From positions 1,365,727 through 1,429,726 of the forward strand of contig NW_022985555.1 in NCBI RefSeq assembly GCF_010093815.1: 64,000 bases of DNA, given 5' to 3'. Source of the DNA: Pseudovirgaria hyperparasitica. Its lineage: Eukaryota > Ascomycota > Dothideomycetes > Acrospermales > Acrospermaceae. Every line of letters starts with the position of its first letter. The stretch's first letter is position 1. Below the pieces are notes generated by a model that saw only the letters and a program-made list of their open reading frames with translations, made no database searches and was not told the DNA's origin. Below are positions 12,604-27,029 of this stretch, piece after piece. A program made the translations under genes and the position numbers.

Positions 12604-15179
12604 GATGGATGCGCATCTTGATTGGTGTGTTCTTCTGACTGCGGCAGGGAGGCATGAAGTGCACTAGGACGTCTCGTTAGAGAAGCGAATATGAAAACAA
12701 ACTGCCCAGAAGAAGTGTATTAGCGCGAACAGACTATACTCTCAGTATTCGCGGTGAACGACTTCATGTGCATGTGCAGAGAACATAGCCTTAATGTGCG
12801 TTCTAACAGACCAACCAACATTCCACTTAAAAAACAATCAGACTGAGGTGCTCAGTAAGTAAGTACCTCACCAAACGCAGTACAGTATTCGAAACACCAA
12901 GTTCCTGTACATACCGAAGAACCATCAAATGCTTAAACCGAAAAAAACCGACCACGACATTGTGTACCCTACCTAGTTAAACCACCATGGAGCGCACTAT
13001 CCCATTTAGACGCGCCGCGAACGCGTCCCTCCCTCAACCCGGAAAACCAAAACCCTAATTAGCATCCAATCTCACGCTCCTGCCACGCTGCCACGTGACA
13101 CCCAGCCTCGGCACTTATCTCTTGAAACTACCCGGGGCGGCGTGCGTGCGTGCGCGGAATCTATCTTGTCTCGTGTCGTCTTGTCTTGGCTAGTCTACCC
13201 TTATTAGACTTATATAGGTAGATTAGCAACGTTAAACTTTTCCATCGAACACCAACCAGGCTAAGTAAGCTAGGTAAGTGAGCTAAGTGAAGTAGGTTTT
13301 TGGGTAAAGGGACGTGAAACTTGGGTGATTCATTAAACTTTGAGTTTGGAAGCGTGGGCGGTGCTGGGATTTGGTGAGTGGTGTATTGTGTTGTAGGTAG
13401 TACGACTGAGGGGAGATTATACTGGATGGTTGGGGGATGGTTGGGATATGTTGTGGATGTGATGGATGGAGAGGAGCTGGTTTCTTGGTAAATTGCCAGC
13501 GTCTGCGTTGTGGTTTGGGGTAAGTAGGGTGCTTGGGCAGGTACTACAGTAAGGTAGAATTTCTATTTTTGCGACGACGCGGTTGTTGTGGTGGTTTGTG
13601 TGGATGCATGGACATGGGGCATGGGCAAGGGCAAGTGCCAGGACTGGGCTGCTTGGAGAGTTAGGAATTAGGAATTAGGAATTGGGATTTGGATTTTGGA
13701 GTTTTGGGGGGGCATGGGTGTGGTGGTGTCCTGTTTTGTTTGCCCAATGCGCGGACTAGGTACTGTAGAGATGAGAAGGCGAGGATGTTGCCTGTTTTTA
13801 TTCTTTTTGTGTTGGTGATGATGATGACGAGCAAGGGAGGGTGTTGCGACGATCGATCTGGGAGATGAAGTCATCGCTTATTAGAGACATGACCACGGTG
13901 AAGATAGATAATCATATTGAGTACAGTGCAGGGTTCACGAAATGTATATATCGCAATGTTGGCCCGAGTCAGAAGGAACGCCTGGTTTATTGGATCAAGG
14001 GTTTAAGAGATACCAGGTACGGTAAGTGTTTTTCGTACCTGCATTGATCATGCATGCTAACTTGTGTACCTAAAGACCGGGGCTCCGGGCTTTCAAAGTG
14101 TACTGTACTCCTCCTGCATTGCAGAAAACGGATATGCACGTTTCCTCGATCGGACGGGGCTTTGGCTTTTTTTTTTTTTTTTCTTTTGCAATGGCATGTG
14201 GTTTTTTTTGGTTAATTGTCTTTCGTGCGGACGTGTTGTAGGGCGATCCGAGCGCGTCATAACCTGCCGGGAAAAACGTAAAATGGGTTTCTGTTTCGGT
14301 TTCAGCGAGGAAATGCGACTGCTGTCCTGCCGCCGGGGCTTGAGAGGTGGGACACGGACAACTTTTCGACGAGACAGCGATGGGTAGTCAGGCAGGCGTT
14401 TGAGATCTGGAGAGAGAGAGGAATATGTGACGTCGTGATCACCAGACAGGAGCAAATGGATGACAGGACCGCTGTAGGGCCGTAAGGATGGAGCACAGGT
14501 TTGCGATTGCGCGTTTAGTCGACGTTTATTGATAGGTAGTGTTGCGCACTGATGTGGGTGACGAGCCATCACCGAACTACAGATGGATGGATGGATGGAT
14601 GGATGACAGTGGCATACTGCTATTAATTATACTGTTCTCGCTCTGGACCGGTCACTCCGCCGGTTGGGCGGGAAAAAGTAAATTGCCTATCAATCTTGCA
14701 ACGGCTTTGGGTCCGACGAGGCTTGGCTGCTTCAGCGTGATTGAAGTGAGTGTCGACAGACATGTTTGAGTGTTTGTGATGCTGGCGAACGATGGAGTCC
14801 TCCTACAAGCAATGATTGCAGACGTGCGCGCAGTGGCGTCATGAGGCAGCCCGCCATGATGGGATAGAGGCCCTGTCCGCAGCCTGTCGACGACGTAGGC
14901 GAGATTGACGGACGGGAATGTAAGGAGATTTGGTGTTGTTGTTGACTCTGCGCAGTGTCTGGCCTGTGTCCAGCTCAGCACAGACAGGCGTAGGCGCAGG
15001 AACAGGCTCAGGCACAGACTTCACGCTCAGGGCTCAGGCACCACTATTTTAATTAATTCTTAGTCTATCACTGTCTATTGCTGTCTATTACTGGCACAGC
15101 GAGGAGGATGAAGGACACGGCGAGAGCGGCCGAGCGCCGGCCGTAGCTTGCTCACTACGCTTGACGGTCTACACTATAC
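12604..15179. other. Intergenic, no gene recognised
   Basis: Contains the AIF-like gene 3' flank and a long stretch with G-rich plus-strand bias (about 13350-13850). A poly-T tract is at 14168-14182 and a GATG tetramer repeat at 14582-14604. Short open frames on both strands show no domain. Confidence 0.5.
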
Positions 15180-16080
15180 GCTGCCCAGTCTTCATTCTAC
15201 CCAGCTAATGGCCTCCCAGTCTCTCTCTCTGTAACTGACTTGCTTCACACTCGCACACTCACACACACACACACCCGGTCGACCGTTTCAAGCGCCTCCT
15301 TTTTTTCCCTTTTCTGTCGTCGTCGCTCTCCACCCTACTGTCGCTCTCTCTCCTGGCGCGCCCCAAATTAGCACTTCCACCACCCTCACACTACTGCTGT
15401 CCTGCTGTCCTGCATCGCTTTTACCTCTTTACCGCTTCCGTTGACGTTTCGTGTCTCTCTCTCTCTCTCAACTCTCTGACACTCCTCCCTCTCTCCCAAT
15501 CTCACCTTCATTTGCCCTCAATTCGTGTTGCGTCGCCTGATTAGGGCGCTCATCACGCTTGGCTACTGTTGTTGTCCTCCCTCTCCTCCACTCCTGTCCC
15601 AAGGTTCTGCCGCCGCGCGAGAACAACAACACGCTTGTGCCAAGTAGCAGCTGCCCCAGCTCCCGACCTACCGCGCTTCAGCTTCATGTGAAGGAGCCGC
15701 GACTGCGACAAAACAACTTATCCTCCTTCCAACCACTCCGACATACAATACCCTTGCGAAGACGCGCAGCACATACACAGAGAAGAGTCTTTGTCTATTA
15801 CTGGCTGCTTCGAGCCCGCTATCATCAGCCTTTGTTGTCCTCTACATTCCAGTACTCCACTACCATTTCGCTCCGGCACTCCTTGCGTGCCGGCGATAAA
15901 CAATCATCCACGCATCTTTTTCTCACCTACGCCTTCATGCAAAACATTCCGTCCACAAACCCAATCTCGCCCTCGACCACACTTCAGCTCTCACTAGCTT
16001 CACCTCTCATCCGTGGTACCGCTACTTCCTCTACCAACTCTGCTCTCGACTTATCTGAGCCGTGAGAGTCGCTGCTGAGC
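15180..16080 (+). promoter_or_regulatory. Pyrimidine-rich promoter/5' leader of the Kin4-type kinase gene
   Basis: Roughly 900 bp of strongly C/T-biased plus strand directly upstream of the kinase ATG. It includes CA repeats (about 15261-15275) and a TC run (about 15454-15469). CT-rich stretches of this sort mark core promoters and transcription starts of highly regulated genes in filamentous fungi (family knowledge). The start of the transcript cannot be placed from sequence. Short upstream ATGs inside the leader could act as uORFs. Confidence 0.45.
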
Positions 16081-19000
16081 ATGTCTTCGGCAGCCGTTCA
16101 GGCCAACTCACCTGCCGTGTCAAACCGTCAGTACCCACAGTCTTCTCACCAGCGCGACCAGTATTACAGTGCTCAATCGGGCAATGTAGCTTCAAGTCCA
16201 CAGGCATCCAGAAAACCCTCAAGACGTCCCAGCGGCAATGGCAGCGTGCCAAATACCCCGACTGCTACCCAATACAATCAATCTCCATCCGCCTCTAGTG
16301 CGAGTATGACAACTCCACGCGCACACCCTCTACCGCCATCGTCCGTCCACGCTTCTCCGGCATTTTCTGGATCCACTACCGCTAGCGGACCGAACGTACC
16401 TCAACGAACCTCATCTCACCAACAGAGTCAGACGCGCGACAACACACACAATACCGAGCAGTTCAGAAACATGAGCCTAGATGACGGCCAAGCTGCGGGG
16501 AGTCAATCCCGCAGACAAGGTCACTCATCTTCAGGCAATGGGTCTTCAGCTAGAACTAAGCAGTCGCCAGGTCACAGCCGCTCAGCAACTGCTGTTGCAA
16601 CACCTCCGGCAAACCTTCCCCGTGAGGACAGCACCATCATCAACCGTGTCATCACCTCCGATCCCAACGAAGACATTGCACGCGAGAAGGCCCGTCAAGC
16701 TGAGGCAAGAGGTCAAGCTCCGGTTGATATTGATGCATCATCAAGTGGCCTTGGCCTGGTAGGTAGCGAGGGTGTAGATGATGGTGGTCGTGGAGGCGCC
16801 AGGAGACAAGATCACTCCAAATCGGACAGACGATCAAAAGAGACAAGATTCGGTGACTACATACTCGGCCAGACTCTTGGTGAGGGAGAGTTTGGCAAGG
16901 TCAAGATGGGCTGGAAAAAAGAAGGTGGTGTCCAGGTTGCAATCAAGCTCATTCGGAGGGATGCGTTGGGCACAAACCCCAGTCGTTTACCGAAGATCTA
17001 TCGCGAAATCTCAATCTTGCGTGGCTTGCAGCACCCGAACATCGTACGGCTACACGAGATGGTTGAGACCGAGCGACATATTGGTATCATACTTGAATAT
17101 GCGTCTGGCGGAGAGCTTTTCGACTACATCCTCACCCATCGTTACTTGAAGGACAATGCCGCAAGGCGACTCTTCGCTCAGCTTGTTTCTGGGGTAGGAT
17201 ACTTACACAAGCGAGGAATCGTCCATCGCGACCTGAAGTTGGAGAACTTGATGCTCGACCGCAATCGTAACATCATCATTACCGATTTCGGCTTTGCAAA
17301 CACGTTTAATCCGACCGAAGATCTCGGCGATGAAATTGAATACAATCTGTCCAACAGAGATTTCGTGAAGAAGATGGGCTTAGAGCAGCTCCGCACGGAT
17401 GGCACGAGACGAGGTGATCTCATGCAGACAAGTTGTGGTAGTCCATGCTATGCAGCACCAGAACTTGTCGTGAGTGACTCTCTGTACACTGGCAGGAAGG
17501 TCGATGTATGGAGCTGTGGTGTAATATTGGTAAGCCGTTGTCAATGTTCGTGTGCACGCCTTAAAAAAATAACATCAACCACAGTACGCCATGCTCGCCG
17601 GGTATCTTCCGTTCGACGACGATCCAGCGAATCCCGAGGGCGACAACATCAATCTGCTCTACAAATACATTGTATCAACACCACTTACGTTCCCAGAATA
17701 TGTCACACCACATGCAAGAGACTTACTGAAGAGGATACTTGTTCCGGACCCAAGAAAGCGGGCGGATCTATTCGAGGTGGCCCGTCACAGTTGGTTGAGC
17801 GAATTCGCACACGTCGTTGGATTCATCACCAGCAGCACCACGACGACCAGCGATATCGCCAACACCACTGTTCCCGCACGTACGTCTACCAGCGTCCAGC
17901 AACCAGCTCAAACTGACGGCTTCTTAGAAGATCCATACGAACCACCAATGCTTACGCGCAGTGCGTCTGTTCGTGAACCTACCAAACCACAATCTGCACA
18001 CAACACAACAGTTGGGGGATTGCAGAAACCTCAGGGCAGTGTTGATCCGAATGCAGAGAGCAAGACTAGGGATCCAAGAGATGCCAAACGGCGTACCGTA
18101 CAGGTCGAATATGTTGCTCCTCAAAGGGAGACAGCTCGCGAACACAGTTCCCCTGCAACTGCCACAAGTAACGGTACTCCCCGGACGAGACAAAGAGCGG
18201 ACCAAGGCCCAACCGAAGTTTCAGCAACGTACCAGTCTAGCTCACGCCAAACTGCTCAACGATCTTCTTCTGGTGCCGCACCGCCTTCAAGTCGTGTGGC
18301 CTCCGAGTCGATTGCATTCGGTAGCGCACCCCATCACTCTGCCATGCCGACTACATCCAATACGAGACCTGCTACTGGCGGTTCTATGGGTGCCACTGGC
18401 AGACTCCCGTCGCGTGGAAACTCTTACGGTCAGCCAGCTGCTGCGACAGTCGCGCCTACGAATGCACAGGGACGCTTCTCTCAGCCAAAAGGCAAGCGAT
18501 ATGTCATTTCGGCGCCGATGCCACAAGACGGTGGAAACGAGTCGGCAATGGGCAGGCCTAGTACACAGCGTATGCCGTCTCACGACGCTCGTCAAGAACC
18601 AACGTCGGAGCATCGGAGCTCACACAGACGGTCGAATACGGTTGGTGGTATAAGCGAAAAGATCTTTGGGCGTGCTCCTTCAATGTTTGGTGGACGGCCA
18701 TCTGTAGAGCAAGGCAACCGGGAGAATAAGAAATACCCTCCGACGAGCATGGCCGCGCCCATTCCTAATGACCCAGATGCCCCGCGCCAATCTATCGAGT
18801 CAAGCCGTCGCACTTCATTCGGATTCAACAGGAGGAGCAATGATACAAACTCGAAGCCTGAGCGCCAATCGAGAAGATTTTCTCTCATACCAAACATCAA
18901 AAATGCCTTTGGCGGTAGTAGCAAGTCTCAAGACCCGCCATCTTCATCGCACTCTGCCGATCCCCGACGATCGCAGGCACCTCGTAGTCGTGGACAGAGT

Positions 19001-19456
19001 CGCCCAAATACCACCCACGTTGCTTATGGATCCGCTGCATCGAGATCTCCGAGCCAGAGTACGACTGGAAGCACTATACCAGTTCTGTATGATGGAAATC
19101 GAGAAAGTCCACCTAGCCAGATGCGCGAATCCCGGATTGCACCTACCTCTGCTCCCTCTCAGCAGACTCAGTTTTCATCGAACTATGCTCACTACGACCG
19201 CGACGCAAGGTATTACAACCAGGCAAATGACAGTGAAGCATCTCAGCCCGTAGTAGGACGACCACAATATCCTGCTGGTTTCAACACCAGCGAGACACTC
19301 CCATCCCAGCGTGATCGGCCGGGTGTCCTGCAAAAGAATCGCAAGTTTGCAGAGGAGCAAGGTCCAGCAGGCCATGGCGCCAGTTCCAATAGCTCTAGAC
19401 GGGTCACCGATTGGTTCAGACGGATCGGAAGACAGAGGACGAGAGAGGAGCGGTGA
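16081..19456 (+). CDS. Serine/threonine protein kinase, CAMKL/Kin4-like
   Basis: 1106 aa from two exons with one phase-0 intron (17530-17584). The kinase domain spans about residues 257-552. It has a glycine loop LGEGEFGKV, the VAIK lysine, catalytic HRDLKLEN (D near 384), DFG at 402-404, and [11 protein letters not shown] as the activation-segment end. Between DFG and that end lies an unusually long acidic/basic insert (from [14 protein letters not shown] to GTRRGDLM), as I recall from Kin4-type kinases of filamentous fungi. The first 256 residues and the last 550 are disordered, Ser/Pro/Gln-rich. The extreme C-terminus has a basic piece, [14 protein letters not shown], that may bind membrane or partners. 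Yeast Kin4 acts in the spindle position checkpoint; the same role here is inference. Confidence 0.87.
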
Positions 19457-20279
19457 TGTAAGAAAGGAAGAGGGCCAGGGAAGAAAAGACAGCGCAAGTA
19501 AGCTTTTAATAGACGCAGGTTTGTTGGCGAATATCTCGGCCAACACATTCCCACCTTTCGACACTGGGCGAGGACAGCAGGTCACAGCATATTTCGAGTC
19601 TGCGCGAGCCGGTAAGACGGCATTCTTTTTTGCATTCGGGTGGCGCAACATCTGCTTTGACCGGATTCGCAGAGGCTGTTTCATGCACAATCACATCACA
19701 TACCTTGTAATCACTTGCGCATATATACTGAGGCTTGAATTCGAGCTTGAGCTGTGGCAAGAAGAGGTGCAGCTCGGGCCTGTCTGATGGGTCTGCGATC
19801 GTTGATGGTCGCCTTTTTATTGTTGTATCTTTGAGCTTTTACTATTATACCTATAGCCTGCACTACGCCGTTAATTGGCATGGTCTCGTACTTTGCTTTG
19901 TCGTGACCCTGGTGATGTGCTGGTCTTTATGTCGAGCTTGTAAAATACCTCGTTAGACTCGCATCGTCTTAGAAAATGTATTGTGAATCAAATGCAAATG
20001 TTCCTCTGGTGATCTCTCCCTTCTTTCCAATTTTGATGATGCCATCACACGCTAGATCGACACAGGCTTGGCACCACCCTACTTGCCCATTCCTTCACAA
20101 CAACTGCATCCATGTCATTTCATCTGCCCACCAATTCTATCGTATCTCTTTCTGCAGAGCTGGTCTCTGAGGGCTACTCATGGATCTTGGCCATTTGTGC
20201 TGGAATAAATCAACGGACTGTGACCAATTGATCGCAAGCGAATGCGCATAACAAGACCTTCGACCTATTCGCCGGCAAG
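19457..20279. other. Intergenic, kinase 3' flank and GH31 promoter
   Basis: Between two plus-strand genes. No repeat or domain-bearing frame seen; AT content rises around 19820-19900, consistent with a 3' untranslated region. Confidence 0.5.
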
Positions 20280-23525
<3,246 letters not shown>

Positions 23526-24268
23526 TCAGCGAGGTAGGGGATTTGGGGTTGTGATGTTTTGGGGGCGTTTCGGGATAGCGGATGGTGTTGTTTTCTCAAT
23601 ATGTTCTATATCTTATTCGGCACTCGGAAGGGAAGAATGCTACTCTCCTATCTGGAAGTAAGCTAGTCAAAGCCCGTCATTCCTTGATACTTTGATACTG
23701 GAACACTGACATGGACTGGAATTACATGGACGGACAGCTACATTTACACCCAACTAATAGGTGCGCAAACCATTGGAGAGGTTCGATAGAATACTAGTAA
23801 TTAGATGGATGCTAGACTGTTCCGGTGTGTATACCGAGGTGCCGAAAGCTATCCCAACATCGCAAGCTAGAAGGCCCACGTTGGCTGACGCAAAACTCCG
23901 CCCCTTGACCTTCTTCATCGCATTGGTTGCGTTTTGACCTGATTGAGACATCGTTGCCTATATTCAACTGGGAGGGGAAAACTAGCTCCCGTACTAGGTC
24001 CAGGAGATCTGCCGGATCTCGCCCAATGTGACGTTGCTGGCAGGTCTTCAGCTCAACTTTGGGGGCTGGGGCTGGAACTGGAACTGGAACTGGCACACTT
24101 TGACGTGTCTTGTTGGGGTTTAGGGGGCGGAGATGTGAACTTGGTGTGCTGGCTGAGCATATAACTGGGTCTTGGGCGCCTTGCTGTCAGGACGGTCAAA
24201 GTCGTTTGCGAAAGAGAAAAAAAATGTGTTTGTGAATCAAATCGCTACATATTCTGGAGTTCCTGGAG
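23526..24268. other. Intergenic, GH31 3' flank and P450 promoter
   Basis: No gene seen. A GGAACT hexamer repeat lies at about 24072-24092. Confidence 0.5.
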
Positions 24269-26005
24269 ATGATGCAGCAAACAGCCGTCTCGATCGCAGC
24301 AGTTATCAGTGGTATTGTCGCTCATCTTGCGTTTTATATCCGTGGCGAGTGGGATGCTGCTGTACTCTATCTGCTCCTGGGATATCTGAGTCTGCATCAA
24401 ACTCTTGTTCTACTTCTCGTGTACCATGGCGACTCATCGTACACAACCGCTACCTGGGACGTGCTAACCGCCGAGTCCTTCCATATACTCGGCTTGACCT
24501 GCAGCATCATCGCATACCGCGCATTCTTCCACCCGCTCCGTCGCTTTCCCGGACCGAGCTCGCTCAGAACCTCGGTCTGGGCAAGGGCAATCACGATATT
24601 CCTTTCTGGCGAGCGAGGGGCCGTCGAGCTCCACGACTTACATGAGAGATATGGCGATTATGTCCGCGTGGGACCGAACCATCTCTCCGTCCGGTCGGCG
24701 GACGCTCTGCCCGTTATCAACGGGAGCGGCAAGTCAACGGTGTGCCACAAGTCGGTCGCGTATCTCTTCCCTACCTACCCTGCCAGCGTCAATGCGGAGC
24801 GTAACCCACATCGGCATGCACAGCATCGGCGGATCTGGGATAGGGCGCTGGATCCAGTGAGTGTGGATTCGTATGTTCCCAGGCTCCTGGGGCTTATGGA
24901 CATGCACATACGGCGCTTGGCGCGCTACAAGGGGCGGGCAGTGGAGGTGAGACGCGAATACACATTGCTCGTCTGTGACATTCTCGGGAGCGTGGGCTAT
25001 GGACGACACGACGGCTTCTCGGCCATGGAGACGGGCCGCCTGCCTCGTGTGATGGGCGATATCACGCTGACGTGGCGCTTCGGCGTGTACATGATGCTGC
25101 TGCCCTGGCTGCACGTCCTGCTAGACTGGGCGCCCGACCTCCACGGCCTGATCTACAAATCCGATGTCAGAGTCCGAGACTTCATCGCCGCGGAGATCAC
25201 GCACAAGATAGCCCGCACCCGGGCCCGCGCAGCCGGGCCGTCGTCTCCCCTGACTGATATCATGAGCCATCTCTTGGCTGCTAGTCTGCGCGGTAGACCC
25301 CTGGGCCACGAACAGCTTGTCTCGGACGGCTTCATCATGAGTGTTGCTTTGACGGATACTTCTATCGCTACCCTCTTCCACCTCACGTACCGCCTCGCCC
25401 GACACCCGGCCCTCCAGGCCATTCTCCGCCGCGAGATCCAGGCAGCCATACATACACCACATGTCGAGCACGCCCACTGGCCCACCATCTCCCGCCTCCC
25501 CTACCTCAACGCCTTCATCAACGAGACGCTCCGTCTGCACCCGCCTAACCCCAGCCCATTCTCCCGCGTGACTCCCCCCGAAGGCATAACGCTGCCCGAC
25601 GGCACGTTCGTACCGGGTGGTACCATCGTCTCGATCCCGGAATGGTCATTGCATCGCGACGCGCGGTGTTTCGCCGATGCCGAGTCTTTTCTTCCGGAGC
25701 GCTGGCTTGCTCGTGAGGATGGGGTGGAGTGTGGTGTGGCGTGTACGCCGCGGCCGGAGCTGGTGCTTGATGGACGGGCGTTTATGCCGTTTTTGACGGG
25801 GCCGTATAGGTGTCCCGGGATGTATTTGGCGTATTTGGAGGTGAAGGTTTGGGTGGTTTGTGTGCTGGGGGGGTTTGAGGTTGGGGTGGATGATGGGGTT
25901 GTTGGGGGTGTGGATGGGCGTGTGGATGGGGGGTGGAGGGATTATGGGATGATGCATCCGGGGACGTTGGATGTGCGGTTTCGGGAGAGGGGGGCGGTGC
26001 GTTGA
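24269..26005 (+). CDS. Cytochrome P450 monooxygenase, intronless
   Basis: 578 aa in a single exon. The N-terminus has two or three hydrophobic segments for ER anchoring, followed by the proline hinge PLRRFPGP. The I-helix oxygen motif reads ALTDTS, the K-helix ExxR is ETLR (E419-R422), and the heme loop is FLTGPYRCPG with Cys515 as axial ligand. All core elements are present, so the enzyme looks functional. Overall pattern fits fungal P450s of secondary metabolism such as the tryprostatin hydroxylase relatives; the substrate is unknown. After the heme loop the tail is strange: Gly/Val/Asp-rich (GVDDGVVGGVDG) and encoded by strongly G-biased DNA, unlike a normal P450 end. It converges on the GPI-protein gene 223 bp downstream. 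Confidence 0.88.
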   Translation: MMQQTAVSIAAVISGIVAHLAFYIRGEWDAAVLYLLLGYLSLHQTLVLLLVYHGDSSYTTATWDVLTAESFHILGLTCSIIAYRAFFHPLRRFPGPSSLRTSVWARAITIFLSGERGAVELHDLHERYGDYVRVGPNHLSVRSADALPVINGSGKSTVCHKSVAYLFPTYPASVNAERNPHRHAQHRRIWDRALDPVSVDSYVPRLLGLMDMHIRRLARYKGRAVEVRREYTLLVCDILGSVGYGRHDGFSAMETGRLPRVMGDITLTWRFGVYMMLLPWLHVLLDWAPDLHGLIYKSDVRVRDFIAAEITHKIARTRARAAGPSSPLTDIMSHLLAASLRGRPLGHEQLVSDGFIMSVALTDTSIATLFHLTYRLARHPALQAILRREIQAAIHTPHVEHAHWPTISRLPYLNAFINETLRLHPPNPSPFSRVTPPEGITLPDGTFVPGGTIVSIPEWSLHRDARCFADAESFLPERWLAREDGVECGVACTPRPELVLDGRAFMPFLTGPYRCPGMYLAYLEVKVWVVCVLGGFEVGVDDGVVGGVDGRVDGGWRDYGMMHPGTLDVRFRERGAVR

Positions 26006-26228
26006 TGGGGCGGTTCCGGTTTGGTTCTGCTTTGGCTTTTGGTTTGGGGGGGTTTGGGATTTGGATGTATCTTGTAGGCGTGTGCGTTGTGGTGTTGAGA
26101 TTTGAGTTGCTGTCATGGGTTGTTTTCCTGTGATGCCTGTTAGGGTTACGATTACTGATTACTGGAGGATCTAGACGGTTATGGTCGTACGTAGCGTAAC
26201 ACGATCTAGAGATAGATATATACACATA

Positions 26229-27029
26229 TTACAACAGACTCCACACCACCGCAGCAAGACTCACACCAGCAACTACCCCATCAACACACCTCCTCCCAGC
26301 AACCCCAGTCCCATCCGCGCCCCAACCCCCCACCGTCGGCGCCAAAGTCATCAAACTACCCCCACCCCCACCCGACGTCACCGTCGGCACCGCCGCATCC
26401 TTGAAACTACCCACAACCGTCATACTCGCATACTGAACCTCATAATACTCAAACACCGTCTGCCCCGTCGGCGCCGGCACCAAGAACGTCGTAGGCGGAA
26501 ACATGGTCGACTGGTAACTCTCGAGGATGGGATTCCTGCGGGAGAAGAGGCATGACGCGGTGGTGGCGGTCGGAGCACCGGTAAAGGTGCAGTCCCAGCG
26601 CGTCTTGATGGCATCGGAGCGGCCTGTTTCGGCAAAGTCGAAGACGAAGGTCGAGGGTCCTGCGATGACGGTTTGGGTTGCGCCTGGGGCGGAGAGGCAG
26701 GCTGTGCTGGTGGAGGGGCAAACGATCGTGTAGGTTGTTGCGTCTGCGGACTTTTTGGGGGGGGTGTTTTGTTAGGGTTTGGGTGGTTTTTTGGGAGGGG
26801 GAGGGAGAGGATGGGGGGGGCGACTTGCTTCGTCGATGATGAGGGCTTCGTAGTCGTCGAAGCTGAAGTATTGTGGGCTGTACCCGACGGCTGGATATGT
26901 CTGCGAGAGTATCAGTCGCTGCACTGATATTTAGGATTTATGCTGTTTCCATACTACTACTTCGCTTGCGAGCACGTGGGCTACAGTCGCAAGTAGCACC
27001 GAAGCAATGCAGGCTGGAGTTGCGACCAT
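26229..27029 (-). CDS. Small GPI-anchored cell-surface protein
   Basis: 222 aa from three exons, read on the minus strand. Exon 1 (27029-26955) encodes a signal peptide (MVATPACIASVLLATVAHVLA). Exon 2 is 26900-26829, then intron 2 and exon 3 (26750-26229). The mature part has paired cysteines (TIVCPSTSTACLS, RWDCTFTG, TASCLF) like a fungal family of GPI proteins with an ATTYTxxCP core. The C-terminus is Gly/Ser-rich then hydrophobic (VVAGVSLAAVVWSLL), a GPI-attachment signal. Intron 2 is best read as a GC-AG intron (26751-26828; 5' GCAAGT, branch CTAAC, AG). A weak GT-AG alternative (26744-26824) also keeps frame and changes only two or three residues. The function is unknown; cell-wall placement is inferred. 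Confidence 0.75.

Noticed and set aside
15559-16065. 168-codon open frame upstream of the kinase
   Set aside because: Starts at TTG rather than ATG, lies in pyrimidine-rich leader DNA and translates to low-complexity Ser/Pro/Leu sequence.
26849-26933. Plus-strand reading across the GPI gene
   Set aside because: The minus strand gives a signal peptide, cysteine pattern and GPI tail; the plus frames are shadows.
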